DNA from: an uncultured Pelagibacteraceae bacterium | Lineage (GTDB): Bacteria; Pseudomonadota; Alphaproteobacteria; Pelagibacterales; Pelagibacteraceae | Assembly: GCA_902614055.1 (NCBI GenBank) | Contig: CACMJX010000007.1 | Span: 1-35,976 of the forward strand | Direction of reading: 5' to 3' | Length of the DNA stretch: 35,976 bases | Part shown: positions 1-7,110 of the stretch, piece by piece | Numbering within the stretch: position 1 is the first letter of the stretch | How the letters are laid out: each line of letters starts with the position of its first letter | Translations under genes and position numbers: made by a program | Notes under the pieces: generated by a model | Databases searched by the model: none | What the model was told of the DNA's origin: nothing | Seen by the model: the letters and a program-made list of their open reading frames with translations, nothing else

Positions 1-215
1 TCTTTTGTTTTTGGATTTCTTCCAGCTCTTTCTTTTTTTTTTCTTAATGAAAAAGTTCCAAATTTTGCAATTTTAACTTTTTTATGTTTAATGATATTTT
101 TTAAAATAATTTCAAAAATATCTTCAAGTAAAGTTTCACTTATTTTCTTTGAAAATCCTATTTGCATATATATAGAATTTATAATATCTTTTTTTGTTAA
201 GTTTATACGTTTCAC
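1..215 (-). CDS. ihfA: Integration host factor alpha subunit (partial, C-terminus outside window)
   Basis: DNA-bending protein of the HU/IHF family; IHF is a nucleoid heterodimer that kinks DNA. About 71 residues are visible. The reverse strand reads KRINLTKKDII after the start, then a helical region, then KIAKFGTFSLR and the arm motif GRNPKTK at the window edge; G-F-G-x-F and G-R-N-P-K-T are family signatures. The start is a GTG at 215-213 directly after the plsX stop codon; the next ATG, 16 codons later, would remove the first helix, so GTG is preferred. The position after plsX supports IHF alpha over HU, because many alphaproteobacteria have rpmF-plsX-fabH-ihfA. Here no fabH lies between. 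HU or IHF beta remains possible without the C-terminus. Confidence 0.85.
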   Translation of the reverse strand, partial: MKRINLTKKDIINSIYMQIGFSKKISETLLEDIFEIILKNIIKHKKVKIAKFGTFSLRKKKERAGRNPKTK

Positions 216-1223
216 TTAATTAATATTTGCAGTAATTTGTTCTATTAATCTACCTTTAATGGTTTGTTCACATACTTTTAATGAGTTAGCAAAACCAATT
301 GAGTCAGTAGATCCATGGCTTTTTATAACAGGTTTGTTTAATCCTAATAATATTGCTCCATTGTAAAGTCTTGGATCAAGTTTATTTTTAAATTTTTTCA
401 AATTATTATAATTTATTATAGATGAAAATTTTCCTATAATTGTACTGCCTAGAGCTTGCTTTAATTCACTAATAATAAAATTTGAAGTACCTTCTGCAGT
501 TTTAAGAGCAATATTTCCTGTAAATCCATCTGCAACAATTACATTTACTTCTCCATCCATAATATGGCTTCCTTCAATATATCCCTTGAAATCAAATAGA
601 CTATATTTTTTTTCAGATAAGATTTGATAAGTGCTTTTTATTGTTGCATTTCCTTTTAATTCTTCTGATCCAATATTAAGTAATGCGACACATGGTTTTT
701 CTTTATCATACAATGCTTTGTGTAAAGCAGAGCCCATTATGGAGAAATCTATTAAATTTTTTGAATTGCATTCAATGTTAGCGCCCAAGTCTAAGACAAC
801 GTTCATACCCTTCTTGCTTGGCCATAATGCTGATAGAGCTGGCTTATCAATGTTTTCTATCATTTTTAAATTTAATTTTGATATTAAAAATAGTGCACCA
901 GTATTACCAGCTGAGACCATTGCATGAGCTTCGTTATTCTTTAAAGATTCTACTGCCAACCATAAACTTGTGTTTTTCCCTCTTTTGGCTGCTGTTAAAG
1001 CTGTATCTTCGCCTACAACAACTTTGTCAGTATGAATTAGGTTAAACCTTTTATTTGGTATACTGTATTTTTTTAAAAGTGGATTAATTAAATCTTCTTT
1101 TCCAAAAATTTTATAATTTACATCAACAGAGTTTCTTGAATGTATACTTATACCTTCAATTACTTTAGTCGGTGAGTTATCGCCACCCATCGCATCAATG
1201 GCAATAACTATTGGGTTAATCAT
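216..1223 (-). CDS. plsX: Phosphate acyltransferase PlsX
   Basis: Makes acyl-phosphate from acyl-ACP, the acyl donor for PlsY in phospholipid synthesis; a peripheral membrane enzyme. The N-terminus IAIDAMGGDNSP is the PlsX signature. SAGNTGALF (about residues 105-113) and VADGFTGNIALK (about 231-242) are further family motifs, and 335 residues is normal. It starts with ATG five bases after rpmF and ends directly against the ihfA start, so it lies inside a tight chaperone-rpmF-plsX-ihfA run. The usual partner fabH is not adjacent. Function is confident. Confidence 0.96.
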   Translation of the reverse strand: MINPIVIAIDAMGGDNSPTKVIEGISIHSRNSVDVNYKIFGKEDLINPLLKKYSIPNKRFNLIHTDKVVVGEDTALTAAKRGKNTSLWLAVESLKNNEAHAMVSAGNTGALFLISKLNLKMIENIDKPALSALWPSKKGMNVVLDLGANIECNSKNLIDFSIMGSALHKALYDKEKPCVALLNIGSEELKGNATIKSTYQILSEKKYSLFDFKGYIEGSHIMDGEVNVIVADGFTGNIALKTAEGTSNFIISELKQALGSTIIGKFSSIINYNNLKKFKNKLDPRLYNGAILLGLNKPVIKSHGSTDSIGFANSLKVCEQTIKGRLIEQITANIN

Positions 1224-1228
1224 AATAA

Positions 1229-1408
1229 CTATTCTTTGGGATCTAAAACTTGTCTACCTTTATAAAAGCCAGTTTTTAAATCTAAATGATGAGACAATCT
1301 ATATTCACCAGATTTCTTATCCTCAATAATATTTTTTGAGGTAGCTTTGATATGAGATCGCCTTTTACCAGCTCTTGATTTTGTTGTTTTGCGTTTTGGT
1401 ACAGCCAT
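1229..1408 (-). CDS. rpmF: 50S ribosomal protein L32
   Basis: A 59-residue component of the large ribosomal subunit, too short for a 60-codon ORF cut-off. It begins [17 protein letters not shown], the classic bL32 N-terminus, and ends GRQVLDPKE. It has no cysteines, so it is the zinc-independent form. The ATG lies two bases after the stop of the upstream chaperone gene and the stop is five bases before plsX, implying translational coupling. rpmF-plsX adjacency is widely conserved. In many alphaproteobacteria a YceD/DUF177 gene precedes rpmF; none is present here. Confidence 0.96.
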   Translation of the reverse strand: MAVPKRKTTKSRAGKRRSHIKATSKNIIEDKKSGEYRLSHHLDLKTGFYKGRQVLDPKE

Positions 1409-1410
1409 AA

Positions 1411-1884
1411 TTAAAACTTAAATTCTATTATATCTTTTGTAAAGTTTTTTAAAGAGTTTTTTGTTAGAAAATGACTATATTTATCGAAATATTCAATAAA
1501 TAAATCATTATCATCTTTAATATTCATTAAATCTCCAAGTAGTTTAGTTTTTTTAGAGCTATCTAAGATATCCCAATTTTCAATTTTTTCTAATATTGAG
1601 TAAAATAAATTTACATACTCCTTCATTTTTTTATTTACAGATACATCCCCATAACCAATTTCTCTAATAGATAGTTCAATTTGTCTAACAATGAAATCAA
1701 ATAGATCTTGAGCTTCTTCTTTTGATAGTGAATTTTTATATATTTTCAAAAAAAAACTAAAATGTAACAATAAAATTACCAATCTATCTGAAAATGTATC
1801 ATTATTTTTCAAGTTATAGTAAAGGCTTTTATTTCTAGTTAATTTTATTAAATTATTGTAAATATTTAAATAGTCGTTTTTCAT
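1411..1884 (-). CDS. Ubiquinol-cytochrome c chaperone family protein (CBP3-like)
   Basis: A 157-residue homologue of the mitochondrial CBP3 assembly factor, expected to help assemble cytochrome bc1 (complex III). The supporting motifs are [18 protein letters not shown] near residues 29-46 and [17 protein letters not shown] near 74-90; the latter corresponds to the family's conserved G-x-G-D-x-x-V-x-K-K-M segment. Its position next to rpmF and divergent from bamE is the usual alphaproteobacterial arrangement. The start codon (1884-1882) touches the bamE start codon on the other strand, and an in-frame stop lies a few codons upstream, so the start is essentially forced. Family assignment is good; the precise role is inferred from the mitochondrial homologue. 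Confidence 0.82.
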   Translation of the reverse strand: MKNDYLNIYNNLIKLTRNKSLYYNLKNNDTFSDRLVILLLHFSFFLKIYKNSLSKEEAQDLFDFIVRQIELSIREIGYGDVSVNKKMKEYVNLFYSILEKIENWDILDSSKKTKLLGDLMNIKDDNDLFIEYFDKYSHFLTKNSLKNFTKDIIEFKF

Positions 1885-2331
1885 ATGAAAAATATATTTT
1901 TAATCATTTTATTTTTTTTTACAATTAATTGTTCTTTAAATAATGTTTCTAATACACATGGCTACAGATTTTTAGAAAATAAAACTAATAAAATCGTTAT
2001 TAATAAGACCAACAAAAATGATGTTAAGAAATTAATTGGTCCACCATCGTCTGTGGGTAATTTCAATGATATTTGGCTTTTTGTTGAAAGAAAAAAAACA
2101 AATCAGTCAATACATAAATTAGGTAAAAAAAAGATTTCAAAAAATAATATTTTAATACTTGAATTTAATTCAATGGGGTTAGTATCAAGTAAAAAATTTT
2201 TAAAACTTGAGGATATGAATGATATAAAAATTGCTGAAAAAGTGACTAATAAAAAATTTAAAAATGAAAGTAAGATTTACGATATTCTATCCACAATTCG
2301 AAATAAAATAAATAATACAAGACAAAAATAA
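1885..2331 (+). CDS. bamE: Outer membrane protein assembly factor BamE (SmpA/OmlA) lipoprotein
   Basis: Small lipoprotein of the beta-barrel assembly complex, anchored in the outer membrane. The N-terminus MKNIFLIILFFFTINC is a lipoprotein signal peptide with the lipidated Cys at 16. The body carries the family pattern: a start such as INKTNKNDVKKLIGPPSS, the helix-plus-GxP turn of SmpA/OmlA, then NDIWLFVERK and a strand NNILILEFNSMGLV. At 148 residues it is in the usual range. The ATG abuts the divergent chaperone start with no spacer, and a TAG lies four codons upstream in frame. It converges on tRNA-Glu. The sequence is divergent and Lys/Asn-rich, so the call leans on signal, fold pattern and neighbour. 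Confidence 0.8.
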   Translation: MKNIFLIILFFFTINCSLNNVSNTHGYRFLENKTNKIVINKTNKNDVKKLIGPPSSVGNFNDIWLFVERKKTNQSIHKLGKKKISKNNILILEFNSMGLVSSKKFLKLEDMNDIKIAEKVTNKKFKNESKIYDILSTIRNKINNTRQK

Positions 2332-2337
2332 TAATTG

Positions 2338-2412
2338 TGGCGGTCCCTAGGGGAATCGAACCCCTCTTTCATGGATGAAAACCATGTGTCCTAACCGATA
2401 GACGAAGGGACC
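2338..2412 (-). tRNA. tRNA-Glu (UUC)
   Basis: The reverse strand forms a full cloverleaf: acceptor 5' GGTCCCT pairs with 3' AGGGACC, the D arm contains GGTTAGGAC, the anticodon arm CATGG-TTTTCAT-CCATG gives anticodon TTC, and the T arm GAGGGGTTCGATTCCCC closes correctly. The discriminator is G and CCA is encoded (2338-2340). It lies between glpX and the 3' end of bamE. A weak -10-like TACAAT sits about 15 bases upstream but no convincing -35 was seen. Confidence 0.97.
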
Positions 2413-2447
2413 AGTGGAGGATCTTTTATTGTAATTTTTTAAAATAA

Positions 2448-3392
2448 TCAAGTAAGTGGAACCACTTTTTTTATTAGTTTTAGTTCAGATTTTTTATGAG
2501 TGATAATTGTCTCAGTAACGTACTTATCATTTTCCTTAATTACCCCCTTCATTAAATCTCCAGATGTAATACCTGTTGCACAAAAAATACTTTCACCCTT
2601 AATTATTTCATTGATTTCATATTTTTTATTTAAATCTTTTATGCCCATTTTATTAGCTCTATTTTTGTCCTCTGCTGTTTTGAATAGGAATCTTCCTTGA
2701 AAATTACAATTTAATGCATCTAAGGCCGCAGCTGCTATAACACCTTCTGGACCTCCACCTATACCCATGAAAATGTCTACATTAAATTTTTTATCTGAAA
2801 CAAGTAAAGCTCCAGATACATCGCCATCTGTTATAAATTTTATATTTACATTTAGTTTTTTTAACTCACTTATAGTTTCTTTGTGTCTGGGTCTTTTAAG
2901 AATACATACTGTAATTTCTGAATTTTTTTTTTTTGTAATTTCAGAGTAAATATTAATATTTTTTTCAACTGTAAAATCAATATCTAAACATCCTCTAGGA
3001 ATATGATTGCCTGTAACAATTTTATTCATGTATGTTTCTGGTGCGTTAAGTAAATTACCTTTTTCTGCTACTGCTATTACTGACATGGAGCCTGGTAGAT
3101 TTTTTGCAACAAAATTTGTGCCTTCAACTGGATCTACAGCTATATCTATTTGGGGTCCATTACCATTACCAAGGATTTCACCTATATAAAGCATGGGGGC
3201 CTCATCAAGCTCTCCCTCACCTATTACAACTTTGCCATTTATATTTAGTTTATTTAATTGATGTCTCATTACATCAGTTGCAGCTTTATCTGCTAATATT
3301 TTTTCATTTTTACCTATAAAAGGATAACAAGCTATTGCTGAGTTTGAAGTTATTTCAATAAGATTATTTAATAATTCTTCTGATAATTTCAT
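2448..3392 (-). CDS. glpX: Class II fructose-1,6-bisphosphatase
   Basis: Hydrolyses fructose-1,6-bisphosphate to fructose-6-phosphate, the committed gluconeogenic step, in the cytosol. The metal and phosphate motifs of the GlpX fold are clear: VVIGEGELDEAPML (residues 55-68), AVDPVEGTNF (85-94, the D-P-x-E-G-T motif) and ITDGDVSGAL near 188. At 314 residues it matches the family. Its ATG is 3 bases from the stop of the SbmA-like gene, so it is probably the last gene of the ndufs4-like/sbmA-like/glpX run. In some bacteria GlpX also acts on sedoheptulose-bisphosphate; that cannot be decided here. Confidence 0.94.
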   Translation of the reverse strand: MKLSEELLNNLIEITSNSAIACYPFIGKNEKILADKAATDVMRHQLNKLNINGKVVIGEGELDEAPMLYIGEILGNGNGPQIDIAVDPVEGTNFVAKNLPGSMSVIAVAEKGNLLNAPETYMNKIVTGNHIPRGCLDIDFTVEKNINIYSEITKKKNSEITVCILKRPRHKETISELKKLNVNIKFITDGDVSGALLVSDKKFNVDIFMGIGGGPEGVIAAAALDALNCNFQGRFLFKTAEDKNRANKMGIKDLNKKYEINEIIKGESIFCATGITSGDLMKGVIKENDKYVTETIITHKKSELKLIKKVVPLT

Positions 3393-3395
3393 TAA

Positions 3396-4391
3396 TTATG
3401 TTTTGATCTCACTTTTAAAATCTTCAATTTTTAACTTATATTCAAATTCTCTTAATCTTTTATAAACACTTGCTAATTCTATAATTGTTGGCCAAGCTTT
3501 AAGAATATACTGCATTGATCCTTCTACACGTCCAAAGGCTCTAATAATTTGTTGCATAACACCTAGCGTAACTGCTCCAGCAACTATTGCAGGTGCAAGA
3601 AAAACATATGCTGATAATACATTTGCCTGCAAATAAGCTATTCTTCCAACATTGAAATAAAGGTACCTAATGTAACTTAAAAAATGAATACTTCTAACAT
3701 CATCAAACAATTCTTCAATTGATTTAGGTCTTACAGTTCCGTCATCTTCTGCAATAACTAAAATTTTTCTATAAGCAGCCTCCTTTTTTTGAAGATCGTA
3801 TTCAACTCCAACTAATCTTAAAATTAAACCTAAAATAACTAAAAAAATTGTTCCACCTATAGACCAAAGAAGTGCACCGACTATTAAACCATACTCCCAA
3901 TCTCCAAAAAAAAATATAGGAATTCCAATACTCAGTCCAAATAGAATTGGCATAAATTCAACTAATATCATTATTGCTTCAATTAAACTTGTTCCAAGAG
4001 ACTCCATTATTCTAGAAAATTTAATTGTATCTTCTTGAACCCTTTGAGATGCTCCCTCTATTTTACGAGCTTTTTCATATACACTATGATAATATTCAAC
4101 CATAGCTGTTCTCCATCTAAACAAATAATGCGATGTAAAATAGCTAACAATAACTGCTACTCCAACATACATTGCTGCGAGCACAATAAACGAAAAAAGA
4201 CTAGCCCAATATTCTTCGATAGTAATAGCATTTGGCGCTCCTAGTGCCTTTTGAATCATATCATAAAATTCACCAAACCACTCATTTATTTTAACATCAA
4301 TTTTAACCTGAACCCATAGAGATGATAGAATTATCAAGGATCCTATCCAAGACCATAGATACCATTTTTTTACAGTAAAAAATCTAAACAT
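3396..4391 (-). CDS. SbmA/BacA-like inner-membrane transporter
   Basis: Predicted membrane transporter of the SbmA/BacA family, which takes up peptides in E. coli and rhizobia. The diagnostic block is FRWRTAMVEYYHSVYEKAR followed by IEGASQRVQEDT (residues 91-122), nearly identical to SbmA; EGxxQRVQED is the family signature. Hydrophobic segments lie near 12-27, 65-84, 140-160, 170-195 and 255-280. It has 331 residues against roughly 400 for E. coli SbmA, mostly from a shorter N-terminus and loops; no break in frame is visible. It overlaps the upstream NDUFS4-like gene by one base (TAATG). The substrate is unknown. Confidence 0.85.
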   Translation of the reverse strand: MFRFFTVKKWYLWSWIGSLIILSSLWVQVKIDVKINEWFGEFYDMIQKALGAPNAITIEEYWASLFSFIVLAAMYVGVAVIVSYFTSHYLFRWRTAMVEYYHSVYEKARKIEGASQRVQEDTIKFSRIMESLGTSLIEAIMILVEFMPILFGLSIGIPIFFFGDWEYGLIVGALLWSIGGTIFLVILGLILRLVGVEYDLQKKEAAYRKILVIAEDDGTVRPKSIEELFDDVRSIHFLSYIRYLYFNVGRIAYLQANVLSAYVFLAPAIVAGAVTLGVMQQIIRAFGRVEGSMQYILKAWPTIIELASVYKRLREFEYKLKIEDFKSEIKT

Positions 4392-4672
4392 TATTTAATA
4401 AAATTATCTGCGTACGATTTTTTAGTTATCTTTCTTTTTTGAGGTTCAATAACTTCAAAAAGAATATTATTTTTTTTAGCATACTCTATGGCTAAATCTT
4501 TTGATTTAAATTCTAAGTTTAATTCTGAATAAGTATCGGATGAACTTTCCCATCCCATAAGTGGATTTTTGCCAGGGTCTTCAGTTATAAATTCTATAAT
4601 CCATTTATCAAACTTTTTAAGTCCAGATTGCATGGCTGTTTTAGAAGGTTTATAAATTTTAGCTTTTTTCAT
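4391..4672 (-). CDS. NDUFS4-like complex I accessory subunit (ETC complex I subunit conserved region)
   Basis: A 93-residue protein matching the alphaproteobacterial relatives of mitochondrial NDUFS4 (18 kDa subunit), an accessory subunit of NADH:quinone oxidoreductase. Visible signatures are KIYKPSKTAMQSG near the N-terminus, WIIEF, and NPLMGWESSSDTYSELNLEF (residues 38-57), the family core in which mitochondrial proteins have P-L-M-G-W-x-S-x-x-D. It is not near nuo genes here. The start lies only six bases after the 3' end of tRNA-Pro on the same strand, so the mRNA may come from a tRNA-mRNA transcript and be nearly leaderless after tRNA processing. It overlaps the SbmA-like gene by one base. 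Confidence 0.85.
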   Translation of the reverse strand: MKKAKIYKPSKTAMQSGLKKFDKWIIEFITEDPGKNPLMGWESSSDTYSELNLEFKSKDLAIEYAKKNNILFEVIEPQKRKITKKSYADNFIK

Positions 4673-4678
4673 AAATAA

Positions 4679-4755
<77 letters not shown>

Positions 4756-4764
4756 ATTGCAGTA

Positions 4765-4792
4765 CTAATACAGCAGATAAAAGAAAATTCAA
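4765..4792 (-). promoter_or_regulatory. Probable sigma-70 promoter of tRNA-Pro
   Basis: On the minus strand a TTGAAT -35 (4792-4787) and a TATTAG -10 (4770-4765) are separated by 16 bases, with nine bases from the -10 to the tRNA 5' end. Spacing and -35 are good; the -10 matches the consensus at four of six positions. AT-rich background makes chance matches common, but position directly before a stable RNA gene supports it. Confidence 0.4.
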
Positions 4793-4850
4793 AGGTTATA
4801 TTGGTTACAAAATTCTAATATATTTGATATTTAATGCTATAAGAGATCAT

Positions 4851-5378
4851 ATGATCATAGAATGTCCAAATTGTAATAAAAAATTCAGTATTGACAAAAA
4901 ATTAATACCAGAGGACGGAAGAACTCTTAAATGTAGCAGCTGTAATCACATTTGGCATTATAAAATTACGATAACTAAGAGTATTGATGATCTAGGAATA
5001 CCTCAAGACAAAAAAACTAATTTAGAGACTAATAATTTTGAAGTAGAAAAAAAAGATGATGAGCATAGTAAAGAAATTAATGATGAGAATTTAACTGATA
5101 AAGAACAAGAATCACTGTCTGAAGATAAAATAGAAAATGAAGAAGATGAGCAAGATGATATAGAAAATGAAGAAGAAAATACAGAAAAACAAGGAATAAT
5201 AAAAATGATATTAGTTTATTTTATTGTAGTTATTATTTCATTATTGGGTCTTATATTTTTATTATATACATTTAAGTCTTATTTAATTAGTGTATTTCCA
5301 ACTATAACTCCCTTTTTCGATAGCTTTTACGAAACTCTTTTAGATTTCAAACTTTTTATAAAAGACCTTACTAACTAA
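4851..5378 (+). CDS. MJ0042-type zinc-ribbon protein with one C-terminal membrane helix
   Basis: A 175-residue protein of unknown function. The N-terminus IIECPNCNKKF and TLKCSSCNHIW gives two CxxC pairs (C5/C8 and C28/C31) of the MJ0042 zinc-ribbon family common in alphaproteobacteria. Residues about 60-112 are strongly acidic and likely disordered (rich in Asp, Glu, Asn). One hydrophobic helix follows at about 117-139, then a short tail. The ATG at 4851 is chosen because the longer frame from 4728 would run through tRNA-Pro and adds non-family sequence before the ribbon. nhaA begins two bases after its stop, so the two are probably co-transcribed. A TATAAG at 4838-4843 would imply a nearly leaderless message. 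Confidence 0.75.
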   Translation: MIIECPNCNKKFSIDKKLIPEDGRTLKCSSCNHIWHYKITITKSIDDLGIPQDKKTNLETNNFEVEKKDDEHSKEINDENLTDKEQESLSEDKIENEEDEQDDIENEEENTEKQGIIKMILVYFIVVIISLLGLIFLLYTFKSYLISVFPTITPFFDSFYETLLDFKLFIKDLTN

Positions 5379-5380
5379 AT

Positions 5381-6553
5381 ATGATTCAAAAAATTACAAA
5401 AGGTTTTACATCATTTTTTAAACTTGAGTCTGCAAGTGGAATAGTACTTCTTTTTGCAGCTGTAATTGCATTATTTATAAGTAATTCTGAATTATCCATC
5501 TTATATTTTTCAACATTAGAGAAATATTTATTTATTGGCATAAATAATTTTGGTCTTAAGCTTTCTGTATTGCATTGGATAAATGATGCATTAATGGCAA
5601 TCTTTTTCTTTTTTGTAACACTTGAAATTAAAAGAGAATTTTTACAGGGTGAGTTATCTAATATTAAACAAGCTTTGCTTCCTATAATAGCAGCAGTAGG
5701 TGGAATGGTAGTTCCTGCTTTAATATATGTTTTTATAAACTTAGGAGATGGAGAAACATTAAAAGGTTGGGCAATACCATCAGCAACAGATATTGCCTTT
5801 TCTTTAGGTGTATTATCATTATTGGGTAAGAGAGTGCCACTCTCATTAAAAGTATTCTTAACAGCTTTAGCAATTATAGATGATTTAGGAGCAATAGTTA
5901 TTATTGCTTTATTTTACTCTGGTGATCTTAGTATTAAATATTTATCGCTGATGTTGTTAGCATTTATTGTTCTATTAGTTTTAAATAAATTTAATATAAA
6001 AAAATTTCTGCCCTATCTTATTGTAGGAATTTTCTTATGGGATTTTACTCATAACTCAGGAATTCATGCAACTATTGCTGGTGTATTACTTGCAATGACA
6101 ATCCCTCATAGAAAAAAAGATAAAGATTTCTCACTTCTGATTAAAGTAGAACACGCAATAAGTCCTTATGTTGCTTTTGGAATAATGCCAATTTTTGCCT
6201 TTGCAAATGCAGGTGTATCTTTAGAAGGTTTGTCTTTTTCGTCACTATTAGATAAAGTTCCATTAGGAATAGTTTTAGGTTTATTTGTCGGAAAACAATT
6301 AGGCGTTTTTGTTTTTTCATACGTATCAATTAAATTAAAAATTGCCCAAATGCCAAGTAACACTAGCTGGTATAATTTTTATGGTGTCGGTGTTTTAACT
6401 GGAATTGGTTTCACTATGAGTTTATTTGTTGGAAATTTAGCATTTGCTGAGAGTATGCAATACATGGATGGTGTAAAAATTGGAGTTCTAACTGGGTCAT
6501 TATTATCCACTTTATTTGGGTACTTTTTAATACTACTTACACCAAATAAATAA
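5381..6553 (+). CDS. nhaA: Na+/H+ antiporter NhaA
   Basis: Inner-membrane antiporter exchanging cytoplasmic Na+ for protons, important for pH and sodium homeostasis in seawater. It has 390 residues and about 12 hydrophobic helices, as in E. coli NhaA. Signatures include HWINDALMAIFFFFVTLEIKRE (split here as HWINDALMAIFF and FVTLEIKRE), SATDIAFSLGVL and the ion-binding pair D167-D168 in LAIIDDLGAIVII, plus the C-terminal GVLTGIGFTMSLF. It starts two bases after the zinc-ribbon gene and ends eight bases before the peroxidase gene, so the three form a likely operon. Confidence 0.97.
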   Translation: MIQKITKGFTSFFKLESASGIVLLFAAVIALFISNSELSILYFSTLEKYLFIGINNFGLKLSVLHWINDALMAIFFFFVTLEIKREFLQGELSNIKQALLPIIAAVGGMVVPALIYVFINLGDGETLKGWAIPSATDIAFSLGVLSLLGKRVPLSLKVFLTALAIIDDLGAIVIIALFYSGDLSIKYLSLMLLAFIVLLVLNKFNIKKFLPYLIVGIFLWDFTHNSGIHATIAGVLLAMTIPHRKKDKDFSLLIKVEHAISPYVAFGIMPIFAFANAGVSLEGLSFSSLLDKVPLGIVLGLFVGKQLGVFVFSYVSIKLKIAQMPSNTSWYNFYGVGVLTGIGFTMSLFVGNLAFAESMQYMDGVKIGVLTGSLLSTLFGYFLILLTPNK

Positions 6554-6561
6554 TTAAAATA

Positions 6562-7110
6562 ATGAAAAATCTATTAATAATTGGAGTAACTATATTTATG
6601 TTTTTTTTTAAAAGTTCATCACATGCGAACTATGAAAAAATTTTTTACGACTTTAAAATAAATAGTATTTCAGGTGATATAATAGATTTAAATGACTTTA
6701 AAGGTAAACCTGTTTTAGTTGTGAATACAGCCAGTTATTGCGGATTTACTAAACAATATGCTGATATGCAAAAGTTATGGGAAAAATATAAAGACAAAGG
6801 ATTGATTGTACTTGGCATACCGTCTAATTCTTTTAATCAGGAAAAAAAAAATAATAACGAAGTTAAAGAATTTTGTGAAGTAAATTTTAGTATTAATTTT
6901 CCAATTACAGAAATCACGGATGTTAAAGGTGATAATGCACATGAAATTTATAAATGGGCCAAAGAAAACCACGGTAGATCTGCTGTACCAAAATGGAATT
7001 TTTATAAAATTTTAATAAATAAAAAAGGCACTATTGAAGATACTTATGCATCTTTAACAAACCCAACATCAAAAAAAATTACCAAAAAGATTGAAAGTTT
7101 ATTAGATTAA
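6562..7110 (+). CDS. Exported glutathione peroxidase-like thiol peroxidase
   Basis: Reduces hydrogen peroxide and lipid hydroperoxides. The N-terminus (residues 1-22, ending SSSHA) is a signal peptide, suggesting a periplasmic enzyme. The peroxidatic Cys60 lies in NTASYCGFT, the active-site Gln is in SFNQE (about 93), and the Trp-Asn pair is in VPKWNFYK. A second Cys at 105 (KEFCEVNF) aligns with the resolving Cys of yeast Gpx3, so it is probably a two-Cys, thioredoxin-type peroxidase rather than glutathione-dependent. Its 3' end overlaps the convergent MBL gene by nine bases. Confidence 0.9.
   Translation: MKNLLIIGVTIFMFFFKSSSHANYEKIFYDFKINSISGDIIDLNDFKGKPVLVVNTASYCGFTKQYADMQKLWEKYKDKGLIVLGIPSNSFNQEKKNNNEVKEFCEVNFSINFPITEITDVKGDNAHEIYKWAKENHGRSAVPKWNFYKILINKKGTIEDTYASLTNPTSKKITKKIESLLD

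Noticed and set aside
631..1045. Plus-strand open frames opposite plsX
   Set aside because: They are antisense shadows of a clear plsX with no family likeness or ribosome site.
1..1223. PlsX-IHF fusion protein
   Set aside because: The frames are continuous but a TAA separates them and a GTG follows directly; two normal proteins explain the data better.
2413..2447. Promoter of tRNA-Glu
   Set aside because: A TACAAT is present but no acceptable -35 lies 15-18 bases upstream; too weak in such AT-rich DNA.
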